A DNA stretch of 64,000 nt from an uncultured Ruminococcus sp. (GCA_902788785.1 CADALT010000007.1:26027-90026), one strand, 5' to 3'; numbered from the stretch's first letter, positions 1-7,738 are shown. Program-made: numbers and translations. Notes: a model not told the origin generated them from the sequence alone.

Positions 1-278
1 TGCGACTCGGTGGTGTACAGGTCGAAAGGCACTGTATCATAGCCGTTGTCGAGTTCACTTTTCTGCCCGATGGGGAAACCGCTGACCACCTTATTTATGC
101 TGCCCTTTATGTACATACCCTCGTGTATATCCGCCAGAGTCAGCTCCGAGAGGTCACGCATATCATTATATTTATTCCTGACATTAAGCCCCAGCACCAG
201 CGCTATGATACCTATGACCAGCATCACGGCACCGCCGATATGCAATGAATTTAGCCTGCGCTTGCCGCCTTTAGTCAT
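1..278 (-). CDS. Membrane-anchored protein, 3' part outside the window
   Basis: Reading the minus strand from an ATG at 278 gives at least 92 residues. A basic N-terminus (MTKGGKRRLN) is followed by one hydrophobic helix at about residues 14-33 (IGGAVMLVIGIIALVLGLNV). A soluble part with ELTLADIHEGMYIKG and ending in DLYTTES runs off the window edge. The start overlaps the stop of the repeat-protein gene upstream (ATGA), so the two are translationally coupled. This layout suggests a single-pass protein with an extracytoplasmic domain. I do not recognise the family. The gene is incomplete, so its length and function cannot be judged. Confidence 0.7.
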   Translation of the reverse strand, partial: MTKGGKRRLNSLHIGGAVMLVIGIIALVLGLNVRNKYNDMRDLSELTLADIHEGMYIKGSINKVVSGFPIGQKSELDNGYDTVPFDLYTTES

Positions 279-814
279 TCGTCATTACCTTCCTGCTCGT
301 CATCTATATTTTTGGCATCAGCCTCGTCCACATCGACCATATGCTCCACGGGAATGCCCTTTTCCTGTGCCTTGCGTTTTGCAACGACATCTTCACCGCT
401 GAGCACGCTTTTAAATGTATCCACGGTCTTGACTGCATCTTCTTTGAGTCTGCCGCCTGTGACATACTCTTTCATGGGAGCCACAGTTCTGCTCACGCTC
501 TCGCCGACCTTGCCGCTGCCGACAGCTTCCTTAGCGTCCTTAACGACCTTTTCGGCTTTGTCCTTCAGCTTGCCGCTCTCCACGAAGTCCTTGGCATTTT
601 TCACGACCTTGCCTGCGTTCTCACCCAGTTTGCCGCTGCCCACAAATTCCTTGGCGGACTTGAAAGTATGCTCTGCATCGTCCTTCATTCTGCCGCTGCC
701 GATATATTCTCTCATCGGGGCAACGCTTCTGTCGATACTGTCTTTGAGCTTTCCGCTGCCTACGAATTCCTTGGCACTGTTTGCCTTTTCTGCCAGCTTA
801 TCTTTCAAATTCAT
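275..814 (-). CDS. Protein of six 20-residue amphipathic repeats
   Basis: The protein has 179 residues. After MNLKDKLAEKANS come six consecutive 20-residue units (residues 14-133) with the pattern (A/M)KE(F/Y)VGSGKLKD followed by a charged helix. The tail is acidic and ends DDEQEGNDE. There is no signal peptide or membrane segment. The repeats alternate a short GSGK/GSGR turn with an amphipathic stretch, recalling LEA-like or apolipoprotein-like folding, but I cannot assign a family. AGGAGG at 825-830 (minus sense) precedes the ATG and overlaps the stop of the zinc-ribbon ORF. It sits in an operon downstream of the ROK kinase and is coupled to the membrane protein after it. The function is unknown. 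Confidence 0.85.
   Translation of the reverse strand: MNLKDKLAEKANSAKEFVGSGKLKDSIDRSVAPMREYIGSGRMKDDAEHTFKSAKEFVGSGKLGENAGKVVKNAKDFVESGKLKDKAEKVVKDAKEAVGSGKVGESVSRTVAPMKEYVTGGRLKEDAVKTVDTFKSVLSGEDVVAKRKAQEKGIPVEHMVDVDEADAKNIDDEQEGNDE
416..775 (-). repeat. Six tandem 60-bp in-frame repeats
   Basis: Six 60-bp units encode the 20-residue repeats of the surrounding gene. Units 1, 3 and 4 begin AKEFV or AKDFV, units 2 and 6 begin MREY or MKEY, and unit 5 begins AKEAV. Units 1 and 5 both end in SVAP or TVAP, so units 1-2 and 5-6 look like copies of one two-unit block. Confidence 0.85.
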
Positions 815-828
815 TTCGCTTAAGCCTC

Positions 829-977
829 CTATTTTTCGAGCCTGTACATCATCACAGGCTTGTTGATTCCCTGTTCATAGACATATATGCTTTTACATTC
901 AGGACACCGTCGGACCTCATATCGGGGAACTGCCCGTTTGAAAGCAGTTCGCCGCAGGAACAAGTCATCCTCGCCAT
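829..977 (-). pseudogene. Small zinc-ribbon ORF split by a one-base frameshift
   Basis: One frame, from ATG at 977 or 968, reads MTCSCGELLSNGQFPDMRSD. The other frame picks up near 910 as CPECKSIYVYEQG and ends at TAG (829-831). Joined by one missing base after the GAC GG codons, they form an approximately 46-residue protein with CxC near the N-terminus and CPxC about 18 residues later, a typical zinc-ribbon pattern. Codon use is good in each half and poor in the alternative frame. It sits 16 bp after the ROK kinase stop, and its own stop overlaps the ribosome-binding site of the next gene. Possible explanations are a decayed gene, a sequencing error, or recoding. Confidence 0.5.
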
Positions 978-992
978 GGTCACAAAACAGCT

Positions 993-1949
993 TTACTGTT
1001 TGTTAAGACCCAGGAATGCCGCACCGATTATGCCTGCATCGTTACCCAGCTCTGCAATAACTATCTTGGTGTTATTGGGAGAGTCCTTGGTATAGACTTC
1101 CTTAGCTACCAGTTCTTTCAGCGGCAGCAGCAGAGGGTCGCCCTCGTTGCAAACACCGCCGCCGATGCACAGAACATCGGGCTGGAAGATATTTATAGTA
1201 TTGGTTATACCGCAAGCCAGGTATCTGATGTACTCATCAACTACTTCCTTAGCCGCAGCATCGCCCTTTCTCATGGCATTGAAAGCTGTTCTGCCCGACA
1301 CCTTGCCGTCAGCTTCGCACTCCTTATGCAGCACGCTTTCGGGGTGCTTCTCCATAGCTTCCTTAGTCATTCTGATAAGGCCTGTAGCCGAGGAATAGAC
1401 CTCAAAGCAGCCACGTCTGCCGCAGGTACACTTAGGACCGTCAGCATTTATCACCATATGACCTATCTCCGCACCTGCGAAGTTAAAGCCGGAGAATATC
1501 TTCTTATTTATGATTATGCCGCCGCCGACACCCGTACCGAGTGTTATGCACACAGCATCATTAGCGCCCTTTGCAGCACCTGCCACGAACTCACCGTAAG
1601 CCGCAGCGTTAGCATCGTTCTCGACATAGCAGGGCTTGTCGATATGGGTCTTCATCAGCTTTGCCACAGGGAAATCGTGGAAATCCAGATTGCAGGAATA
1701 CTCGATAACGCCCGACTCGGAGTTAGCGATACCGGGTGTACCTATGCCCACAGCCTCAATGTCATCAAGAGTGAGACCAGCGTCCTTAACAGCCTGCAAA
1801 GCTACCTTAGCCATATCAGCGCATATTTCCTCACCGGGTCTTGGCAGATCGGTCTTGCAGCTTGCCTTAGCGACTATCTCGAACTCCTCGCTGACAACGC
1901 CTGCCTTGATGTTAGTTCCGCCCAGATCGATACCGATATAATACTTCAT
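993..1949 (-). CDS. glcK: ROK-family sugar kinase, probably glucokinase
   Basis: The protein has 318 residues, the normal ROK length. The phosphate motif DLGGTNIKAG is at residues 8-17, the catalytic Asp lies in ENDANAAAYGE (D112), and GTGVGGGI is at 138-145. The ROK zinc site is formed by EIGH (161-164) and CTCGRRGC (174-181). ROK enzymes of this type phosphorylate glucose with ATP in the cytosol, feeding glycolysis. ROK repressors carry an N-terminal HTH, which is absent here. The ATG is preceded by AGGTGG. It is the first gene of a likely four-gene operon with the zinc-ribbon ORF, the repeat protein and the membrane protein. Glucose specificity is inferred; other hexoses or N-acetyl sugars are possible. 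Confidence 0.93.
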   Translation of the reverse strand: MKYYIGIDLGGTNIKAGVVSEEFEIVAKASCKTDLPRPGEEICADMAKVALQAVKDAGLTLDDIEAVGIGTPGIANSESGVIEYSCNLDFHDFPVAKLMKTHIDKPCYVENDANAAAYGEFVAGAAKGANDAVCITLGTGVGGGIIINKKIFSGFNFAGAEIGHMVINADGPKCTCGRRGCFEVYSSATGLIRMTKEAMEKHPESVLHKECEADGKVSGRTAFNAMRKGDAAAKEVVDEYIRYLACGITNTINIFQPDVLCIGGGVCNEGDPLLLPLKELVAKEVYTKDSPNNTKIVIAELGNDAGIIGAAFLGLNKQ

Positions 1950-2101
1950 AATTTTACCACCTTTTCCAATTTATACACCTTATTTACGAGCTTTGATCCA
2001 TAGATCGGCACCGACCCGACAGTATTGGCAATTGACCCCTCAAAAGCCTGTCACCGCACATTCAGGAATGGTCTGTGCTTCAAAAAATCGCACTCTTTAT
2101 A

Positions 2102-2130
2102 ATAATACCACAAATTACGCATTTAGTCAA
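2102..2130 (-). promoter_or_regulatory. Promoter of the ROK kinase operon
   Basis: On the minus strand TTGACT (2125-2130) and TATTAT (2102-2107) are separated by 17 bp. The transcript would have a leader of about 145 nt before the kinase ATG; I recognise no riboswitch in it. Confidence 0.7.
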
Positions 2131-2194
2131 TATTTTTCAATAAAAATATAAACAAAAAATGACCGCACCCGTTTTTACATGAAAGCGATGGGCA

Positions 2195-2226
2195 TAAAAA
2201 AAACAGGCGACCCGAAGATCGCCTGT
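2195..2226 (-). terminator. Terminator after the decarboxylase genes
   Basis: The stem ACAGGCGA/TCGCCTGT (2203-2210 with 2219-2226) is followed on the minus strand by a run of eight U. Confidence 0.85.
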
Positions 2227-2238
2227 GAAATATGCTGT

Positions 2239-3480
2239 TTACTTAACTATTGCCAGCAGAACACCTGCTGCAACGGCAGAGCCTATAACGCCTGCAACGT
2301 TGGGTCCCATAGCGTGCATCAGCAGGTAGTTGGTAGGAACTTCTTCCTGACCTACCTTCTGGGAAATTCTCGCTGCCATAGGTACAGCGGAAACGCCTGC
2401 AGAACCGATCAGAGGATTGATCTTACCCTTTGTGGCAACATACATCAGCTTGCCCAGCAGTATACCGCAGGCAGTACCCAGCGAGAACGCTACAACGCCC
2501 AGCAGCATTACCTTACCGAAAGCAATACTTATTACCTTATCAGCCTGAGTTGTTGCACCAACGGTGACGCCCAGGAAGATGGTGATTATGTTCATCAGTT
2601 CGTTCTGCGCAGTCTTTACCAGTCTGTCGCAGCAGCCGCTCTCTTTAAGGAGGTTACCGAACATCAGCATACCTACCAGAGGTGCAGCAGAAGGTATCAT
2701 CAGTGCGATGATAAGTGTTACCAGTACGGGGAATATCAGCTTTTCGAGCCTTGATACAGGTCTGAGCTGACCCATGACTACCGACCTTTCCTTCTTGGTG
2801 GTGAGCAGTCTCATTATAGGCGGCTGGATGATAGGTACCAGTGCCATGTAGGTGTACGCTGCCAGTGCGATCGTACCAACGGAGTTGGAGCTGTTCGCTG
2901 TAAGCAGCTTGGAAGATACGTAGATGGATGTAGGACCGTCAGCACCGCCGATGATAGCGATGGATGCGCAGTCAGCAGCACTCATGCCCAGGACTGCAGC
3001 GCCTACGAATGTGAAGAAGATACCGCCCTGTGCGGCTGCACCGAGCAGGAAGCTCCTGGGGCTTGCTATCAGGGGACCGAAGTCTGTCATAGCGCCTATA
3101 CCCAGGAATATCAGCGGAGGATAGACCTGAAGCTTAACGCCCATATACAGTATATCCAGCAATCCGCCGTGTTCAAGTATTCGTTGATAGTCTATGTAGT
3201 GGCTGTTCACCGTGCCTGCATCTTCCTTGAAGTCCTCAACATAGTTCCAGAACTCGGGATGATACATCTCTGCAAAAGGCAGGTTGGTCAGCAGCATACC
3301 GAATGAGATCGGCAGCAGCAGCAGCGGCTCAAATCCCTTAGCCACCGCAAGGTACATAAACACGAATGATATAAGTATCATTATTATATTCTTCCAGCCG
3401 CCGTCAGCGAAGAAGCCGGCAAAGCCCGACTCCTGTGCCAGCTGTGCCAGAGTGTCCAAAAACGATTGAATTATAGCCAT
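2239..3480 (-). CDS. oadB: Na+-translocating decarboxylase beta subunit
   Basis: The protein has 413 residues and is strongly hydrophobic throughout, with about ten membrane helices. GGADGPTSIY at 178-187 is the signature of the OadB/GcdB/MmdB family, and its Asp (D181) corresponds to the residue tied to Na+ transport. The subunit decarboxylates carboxybiotin and pumps Na+ outward. The substrate (oxaloacetate, methylmalonyl-CoA or glutaconyl-CoA) is set by the alpha subunit, which is not in this window. The gene lies 27 bp downstream of the gamma subunit gene on the same strand and ends in a clear terminator. The family assignment is firm; the oad name is a convention. Confidence 0.93.
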   Translation of the reverse strand: MAIIQSFLDTLAQLAQESGFAGFFADGGWKNIIMILISFVFMYLAVAKGFEPLLLLPISFGMLLTNLPFAEMYHPEFWNYVEDFKEDAGTVNSHYIDYQRILEHGGLLDILYMGVKLQVYPPLIFLGIGAMTDFGPLIASPRSFLLGAAAQGGIFFTFVGAAVLGMSAADCASIAIIGGADGPTSIYVSSKLLTANSSNSVGTIALAAYTYMALVPIIQPPIMRLLTTKKERSVVMGQLRPVSRLEKLIFPVLVTLIIALMIPSAAPLVGMLMFGNLLKESGCCDRLVKTAQNELMNIITIFLGVTVGATTQADKVISIAFGKVMLLGVVAFSLGTACGILLGKLMYVATKGKINPLIGSAGVSAVPMAARISQKVGQEEVPTNYLLMHAMGPNVAGVIGSAVAAGVLLAIVK

Positions 3481-3507
3481 TTTTACTGATCACGTTCCTT
3501 TCCGAAG

Positions 3508-3975
3508 CTAAAAGGGTCTGGTGTTTTCAACGGCACCAGCCGAAGACCAAGCCGAACGTCTCGGCTTAGAAGCCTTTACACCCCTGAGCACAGGCTTTTT
3601 ACCTGTACCTGCATACATCATCGAAAGCGCACCCATGATCGCAGCTACGACCTCATCGCCTACACCGTCCTCCACCACAGGGGCGGCAGCAGCGGGAGCA
3701 GCCTTCTTCTCTTCCTCTTTCTTAGCTTCCTTGGCAGCCTTCAGCTTAGCCTCTGCCTCAGCTTCAGCCTTCTTTTTAGCCTCAGCCTTAGCGTTGATAG
3801 ACTCGAAGATCTTGCCGTAAAGGGTCACCAGCAATATCAGGATTATAAGTCCGATGAACACCACCGAGATACCTGTTATGACAACAGAAGCGACTGTTTC
3901 TGCGCCAAGATCGGTCTGATCGGGTGGGATGTTGCTGGAGAGTATTTGAGCCAACGTAGTTTGAAAAGTAGCCAT
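3508..3975 (-). CDS. oadG: Na+ pump decarboxylase gamma subunit (OadG family)
   Basis: The protein has 155 residues. A short N-terminal segment leads into one membrane helix at about residues 32-53 (VITGISVVFIGLIILILL). A long Ala/Lys/Glu-rich cytoplasmic linker (about 58-100) and a C-terminal segment ending AGAVENTRPF follow. In this family the helix anchors the complex to the beta subunit and the tail binds the carboxyltransferase subunit. There is no biotinyl-lysine MKM motif, so the carrier must be encoded elsewhere. It is first in the operon, before the beta subunit, with its own promoter at 4015-4043 and GGAGGAG before the ATG. Confidence 0.88.
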   Translation of the reverse strand: MATFQTTLAQILSSNIPPDQTDLGAETVASVVITGISVVFIGLIILILLVTLYGKIFESINAKAEAKKKAEAEAEAKLKAAKEAKKEEEKKAAPAAAAPVVEDGVGDEVVAAIMGALSMMYAGTGKKPVLRGVKASKPRRSAWSSAGAVENTRPF

Positions 3976-4014
3976 ATAAAAAACTCCTCCGAAATTATTT
4001 CAACATATGTATCT

Positions 4015-4043
4015 ATTATACACTATTTCTCTCAAAAATGCAA
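4015..4043 (-). promoter_or_regulatory. Promoter of the decarboxylase gamma-beta operon
   Basis: TTGCAT (4038-4043) and TATAAT (4015-4020) lie 17 bp apart on the minus strand, about 40 bp upstream of the gamma subunit ATG. Confidence 0.75.
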
Positions 4044-4096
4044 GCCCTTTTTTATATTTTTTAATTTTATCTTATGTACGTTTGCACATATCACAC

Positions 4097-4125
4097 TTGC
4101 AAAGCGGATAAAAATATGTTATACT
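4097..4125 (+). promoter_or_regulatory. Promoter of the MscS-type channel gene
   Basis: TTGCAA (4097-4102), a 17-bp spacer and TATACT (4120-4125) lie just upstream of the gene. The leader is very short. Confidence 0.6.
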
Positions 4126-4144
4126 TTCATTTGAGGTGAATACA

Positions 4145-4951
4145 ATGACGATGACCGAGCGTTTTCTTCTCCGTCTGGAGGATATGCTGCCGAACCTTAT
4201 CGCAGCAGTTATCATATTGGTTGCAGGTTTTCTTATTACGAGAGTTACCCTGCGCATCATGGGCAAGGGGCTGAACCTTAAACACGTTGACCCCACCATA
4301 CACAAATTCCTGATGTCGATGGTAAAGGTAGTCATGACCGTCATCATCGTGGTGAGTGCACTTTCGGCGGTAAAGGTACCCATGTCGTCCATCATAGCCG
4401 CCATCGGCACCGCAGGCATAGCCATCGGTCTTGCCCTGCAGGACAGCCTTTCCAACGTGGCAGGCGGTTTTGTGATACTTTTCGCAAAGCCTTTCAAGTG
4501 CGGTGATTACGTGAAGATAGGCACAGACGAAGGCACAGTGGACGCTATATCCATGTTATACACAAGGCTGCTTACCGTGGACAACAAGGCTGTATTCATA
4601 CCGAACAGCAACGTGGCGAAAAGTTCTGTCACCAACTTTACCGATGAGGACAGGCGCAGGCTGGAGATACGCTTTGCTGTGAGCTACAGGGACGATTTCC
4701 GCAAGGCAGAAAAGCTCATACGTGAAGTTATCGAGGGGCATCAGAAGATACTGACCTCTCCCGAAAAGCCGCTGGTGGTCATGGACGAGCACGGCAGCCA
4801 CGGCATCATCATACTTACAAGGTCATGGGTAAAAACTGCCGACTACTGGCAGACCAAGTGGGACATACTGGCAGCCGTCAAGGATACCTTTGATGCAAAC
4901 GGCATAACGATACCTTTCGATCAGATGGACGTACACATCACCGAGAAATAG
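4145..4951 (+). CDS. Small-conductance mechanosensitive channel (MscS family)
   Basis: The protein has 268 residues from the ATG at 4145. The GTG at 4136 overlaps the ribosome-binding site GAGGTG, so it is not the start. Three N-terminal membrane helices precede the Gly/Ala-rich pore helix (AAIGTAGIAIGLALQDSLSN, about residues 83-102) and the beta domain that begins GDYVKIG. The size is close to E. coli MscS. The channel opens on membrane tension and releases solutes after hypo-osmotic shock. It is a single-gene unit with its own promoter and terminator. Confidence 0.92.
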   Translation: MTMTERFLLRLEDMLPNLIAAVIILVAGFLITRVTLRIMGKGLNLKHVDPTIHKFLMSMVKVVMTVIIVVSALSAVKVPMSSIIAAIGTAGIAIGLALQDSLSNVAGGFVILFAKPFKCGDYVKIGTDEGTVDAISMLYTRLLTVDNKAVFIPNSNVAKSSVTNFTDEDRRRLEIRFAVSYRDDFRKAEKLIREVIEGHQKILTSPEKPLVVMDEHGSHGIIILTRSWVKTADYWQTKWDILAAVKDTFDANGITIPFDQMDVHITEK

Positions 4952-4961
4952 CACACAAATA

Positions 4962-5003
4962 AAGGAGCCGCCGTCAACGCACAGCAGCTCCTTGATTATT
5001 TTT
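4962..5003 (+). terminator. Terminator after the MscS gene
   Basis: AAGGAGC (4962-4968) pairs with GCTCCTT (4987-4993), followed by a T-rich tract that runs into the palindromic repeat element. Confidence 0.65.
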
Positions 5004-5098
5004 AACGACATAAATATCCATACATTTGACACTCACCGAAGCAAGAATCATATCTCCGATAAGTGCCCTATGTAGAAATTTTAATGTCGTTTACTATA
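5002..5098. repeat. Intergenic palindromic element, long copy with one degraded end
   Basis: The right end, read on the minus strand, is TATAGTAAACGACATTAAAA. The left end is the weaker TTTAACGACATAAATAT. The copy is about 97 bp and non-coding. It lies between the convergent MscS and fakA genes. It belongs to the same family as the copies at 19611, 28560 and 29748 and the single end at 52906. Confidence 0.65.
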
Positions 5099-5100
5099 TT

Positions 5101-6762
5101 TTATTCTACCGATATTATATAATAGTATACGGGCTGACCGCCGTTTATCAGGTTAACATCAAGGTTTGAATACTTGGTGCTTATCTGCTTATACAGCGCT
5201 TCTGCCGCATCATCGGTAACATCTGCACCGTAGATGATGGTGATGAACGAGCTGTCGCCCTTGACCATCTTCTTGGTCAGCTTGAATGCGGCCTTGGCAA
5301 GGTCCTTATCAACAAACGAAAGCTTGCCGTTCTCCATAGCAAGTATCTCGCCCTGCTTTATGGAATGACCCTCATAGTCCGAATCTCTTGCCGCAAAGGT
5401 TATCTGACCCGTGGTGACACGTTCGATAGCCGCAGTCATTTCAACACGGTTCTTATTGAGATCCGCATCGGGGTCGAATGCCAGCATTGCGGACATTCCC
5501 TGGGGTATCGTCCTTGTCTGGAGGACACATACCTTTCTGTCGGTAACAAGGTTAACTGCCTGTTCAGCAGCCATGATGATATTCTTATTGTTAGGCAGCA
5601 CGAAAACCGTCTCGGCAGGGCAAGCCATTATAGCTTCGAGTATATCCTGCGTAGAGGGGTTCATGGTCTGACCGCCCTTTACCATGCAGTCAACTCCCAC
5701 ATCTTTGAACAGTGCTTCAACGCCGCTGCCTGCTGCAACTGCCACAAAGCCGAACTCCTTCTCGGGCTTGACAGCTGTGAACTCACGCTTGACTTCCTTG
5801 CGCTTGTTCTCATGCTGAAGCTTCATATTCTCGACCTTCGGGAAGTTTATATAACCGAATTCCAGACCCTTCTGTATAGCAAGACCGGGGTCGTTGGTAT
5901 GAACGTGTACCTTGATTATCTCATCATCGTCCACGACTACCACGCAGTCACCGATGGTCTCCAGATAAGCCCTGAGCTTTATGGGGTCATCGCAGTCCTG
6001 CTTCTTGGTGATGAGCATCTCGGTGCAGTAAGTAAAGTGTATGACCGCATCATACTGACCGACTACAGACGAAAAGCTGTCCACAGTCACCGCACCTTCG
6101 GCAGCCGTTGTCTTGGGAGCTTCTGCCACAGGTTCTTCCTGCTCGACGATATCGCCGCCCTCGAAAACATCACGCATAGCTTCAAATATTATGAGCAGAC
6201 CCATTCCGCCCGCATCAACTACGCCTGCCTTAGCCAGTGCAGGCAGCAGTGTAGGTGTCCTGTCCAGCGAAGCTTTTGCCTCGGCGCAGACATCTGCCAT
6301 TATCACCCTGACATCATTTGTAGACCTCAGTGCAGCTCTGCCCTTTTCGGAAGCTTCTCTGGCAACTGTGAGTATAGTACCCTCGGTAGGCTTCATAACA
6401 GACTTATAAGCGCCCTGCACGCCCAGCTCCAGCGAATTTACCAGTTCCTCGGCACCCATCTCGTTCTTGCCCGCAAGACCCTTTGCAAAGCCCCTGAATA
6501 TCAGCGAGAGTATAACGCCCGAGTTGCCTCTTGCGCCCCTTAAAAGGCAGGATGCCGCTGTCTGTGCGACAACTGCGCAGGTAACATCGTCATCAAGGTT
6601 CTCAAGCTCTGCCACTGAATTATTTATGGTCATGGACATATTCGAGCCTGTATCGCCGTCGGGTACGGGGAATACATTGAGCTCATCCACAGATTTTTTC
6701 TTGTTGGTGATGCTGTGTGCGGCGCTGATAAAAGCACGGCGCAGCAAATTTCCGTTTATCAC
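5101..6762 (-). CDS. fakA: Fatty acid kinase catalytic subunit FakA (DAK2/DhaL type)
   Basis: The protein has 553 residues, the usual FakA length. The N-terminal DhaL domain (about 1-200) has the nucleotide/Mg motif FPVPDGDTGSNM (31-42) and GARGNSGV (about 76-83). A linker with the FakB-binding middle domain follows, and the C-terminal domain (about 330-553) carries FVLPNNKNI. With a FakB (DegV-family) lipid carrier, FakA phosphorylates exogenous fatty acids for membrane phospholipid synthesis. No fakB is in this window. It lies 55 bp downstream of the Asp23-family gene, a pairing conserved across Firmicutes, and shares its promoter. Confidence 0.93.
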   Translation of the reverse strand: MINGNLLRRAFISAAHSITNKKKSVDELNVFPVPDGDTGSNMSMTINNSVAELENLDDDVTCAVVAQTAASCLLRGARGNSGVILSLIFRGFAKGLAGKNEMGAEELVNSLELGVQGAYKSVMKPTEGTILTVAREASEKGRAALRSTNDVRVIMADVCAEAKASLDRTPTLLPALAKAGVVDAGGMGLLIIFEAMRDVFEGGDIVEQEEPVAEAPKTTAAEGAVTVDSFSSVVGQYDAVIHFTYCTEMLITKKQDCDDPIKLRAYLETIGDCVVVVDDDEIIKVHVHTNDPGLAIQKGLEFGYINFPKVENMKLQHENKRKEVKREFTAVKPEKEFGFVAVAAGSGVEALFKDVGVDCMVKGGQTMNPSTQDILEAIMACPAETVFVLPNNKNIIMAAEQAVNLVTDRKVCVLQTRTIPQGMSAMLAFDPDADLNKNRVEMTAAIERVTTGQITFAARDSDYEGHSIKQGEILAMENGKLSFVDKDLAKAAFKLTKKMVKGDSSFITIIYGADVTDDAAEALYKQISTKYSNLDVNLINGGQPVYYYIISVE

Positions 6763-6817
6763 TTTCAGTTTCCTCCTAATCCATCTACAGGACTTATATT
6801 AACGTCATAAAGTTCTG

Positions 6818-7165
6818 TCAGTCCGTCATCTCGTCTACATAGACGTTTACCGACTTGACTGCGACACCTGCTTCATTGGTAAGTGCATAATCCACTTTAT
6901 GGATGATGCTGTCCACTATAGCACCGACATTTACACCGTAGGTCACGGTGATGTGAAGGTCAACGACAAGCTCGTCACCCTCCTGCCTGATGATAACGCC
7001 CTTTGTGGTATTCTCTCTCTTGAGCATCGCAGAAACACCCTGCTTTGCACCGTAGGCGTTCATACCTGCTACACCGAAGCAGCTCTCCGCAGTGGAGGAT
7101 ATCAGCTGTCTCAGATAGCCTGTGGATATGCCGATAGTGCCAAGATGATTCTTGATTTTGATCAT
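6818..7165 (-). CDS. Asp23/Gls24-family envelope stress protein (YloU-like)
   Basis: The protein has 115 residues and matches Asp23/Gls24 throughout: GTIGISTGYLRQLI near the N-terminus, a central ECFGVAGM-like motif (SCFGVAGM), and VDLHITVTYGVNV with a C-terminal VNVYVDEM. These small proteins associate with the cytoplasmic membrane and are linked to envelope stress. The gene comes directly before fakA, the same order as yloU-yloV in Bacillus. The promoter is at 7299-7327. Confidence 0.92.
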   Translation of the reverse strand: MIKIKNHLGTIGISTGYLRQLISSTAESCFGVAGMNAYGAKQGVSAMLKRENTTKGVIIRQEGDELVVDLHITVTYGVNVGAIVDSIIHKVDYALTNEAGVAVKSVNVYVDEMTD

Positions 7166-7298
7166 AAAAACGCCTCCCTGACCTGTCAGATCCTGTCCCG
7201 ACTGCCCTGCCGCCCGAAAATATTATCAGGCACTGTTCTGTCCGTCCGCAGTCTGCGCCGAGCTCATCCGACTATATTCACACAATTTATCAGATACA

Positions 7299-7327
7299 AT
7301 TATAACATATATATTTATATTTTTCAA
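7299..7327 (-). promoter_or_regulatory. Promoter of the asp23-fakA operon
   Basis: On the minus strand TTGAAA (7322-7327), a 17-bp spacer and TATAAT (7299-7304). The leader is about 125 nt. Confidence 0.7.
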
Positions 7328-7405
7328 GGGCTTACACAAATTTTTTCACACTCTGTCACAATTGCGCACACACCTGCGGCTGCGCAAAAAATTTGCGTTT
7401 CTCAC

Positions 7406-7434
7406 TTGACAAACGCATTAAAACATGGTACAAT
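7406..7434 (+). promoter_or_regulatory. Promoter of tRNA-Thr
   Basis: TTGACA (7406-7411), 17 bp, then TACAAT (7429-7434) preceded by TGG as an extended -10. It lies 33 bp upstream of the tRNA. Confidence 0.75.
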
Positions 7435-7466
7435 ATTAAAGCTGACCTGTCGCAAACAGGTCCTGC

Positions 7467-7539
7467 GCTGGTGTAGCACAGCTGGTAGTGCAGCTCATTC
7501 GTAATGAGCAGGTCGCAGGTTCGAATCCCGTCACCAGCT
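7467..7539 (+). tRNA. tRNA-Thr, anticodon CGT
   Basis: The acceptor strands GCTGGTG (7467-7473) and CACCAGC (7532-7538) pair over 7 bp. The anticodon arm GCTCA-TTCGTAA-TGAGC places CGT as anticodon, reading ACG. The T arm carries GGTTCGAATCC. T7539 is the discriminator; CCA is not encoded. An intrinsic terminator starts 10 bp downstream. Confidence 0.95.
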
Positions 7540-7738
7540 TTTATTTTGCCCTTTGGTTCTTCCAAAGGGTGTTTTTTATTCTCTGAGGTGGCAGCAAAGA
7601 CCCCGTCACCGGCTTTTATTTTGCCCTTTGGTTCTTCCAAAGGGTGTTTTTTATTCCCTAAGGTGGCAGCAAAGACCCCGTCACCGGCTTTTATTTTACC
7701 CTTCGGTTCTTCCGAAGGGTGTTTTTATTCTCTGAGGT
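7527..7738 (+). repeat. 75-bp tandem repeat of the tRNA 3' end plus terminator
   Basis: Three units start at 7527, 7602 and 7677. Each contains CCCGTCACC(A/G)GCTT, copied from the end of the T arm and acceptor strand, then a terminator hairpin and a spacer. Units 1 and 2 differ at three positions. The third unit is cut short near 7738. Hairpins lie at 7549-7569, 7624-7644 and 7699-7719. The stem is CCCTTTGG/CCAAAGGG in the first two and CCCTTCGG/CCGAAGGG in the third, a paired change that keeps the stem. Confidence 0.9.
7549..7579 (+). terminator. Terminator of tRNA-Thr (first of three)
   Basis: Stem CCCTTTGG/CCAAAGGG followed by TGTTTTTTATT. Two further copies follow at 75-bp intervals. Confidence 0.88.

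Noticed and set aside
341-823. Long plus-strand ORFs over the repeat gene
   Set aside because: They mirror the 60-bp repeats on the other strand. The minus-strand gene has a ribosome-binding site and operon context.
5365-6543. 392-codon open frame on the plus strand
   Set aside because: Antisense to fakA, with His/Cys-rich composition typical of a shadow frame.
7527-7738. CRISPR array
   Set aside because: Only three units, near-identical over their whole length including the would-be spacers, and derived from the tRNA tail and terminator.
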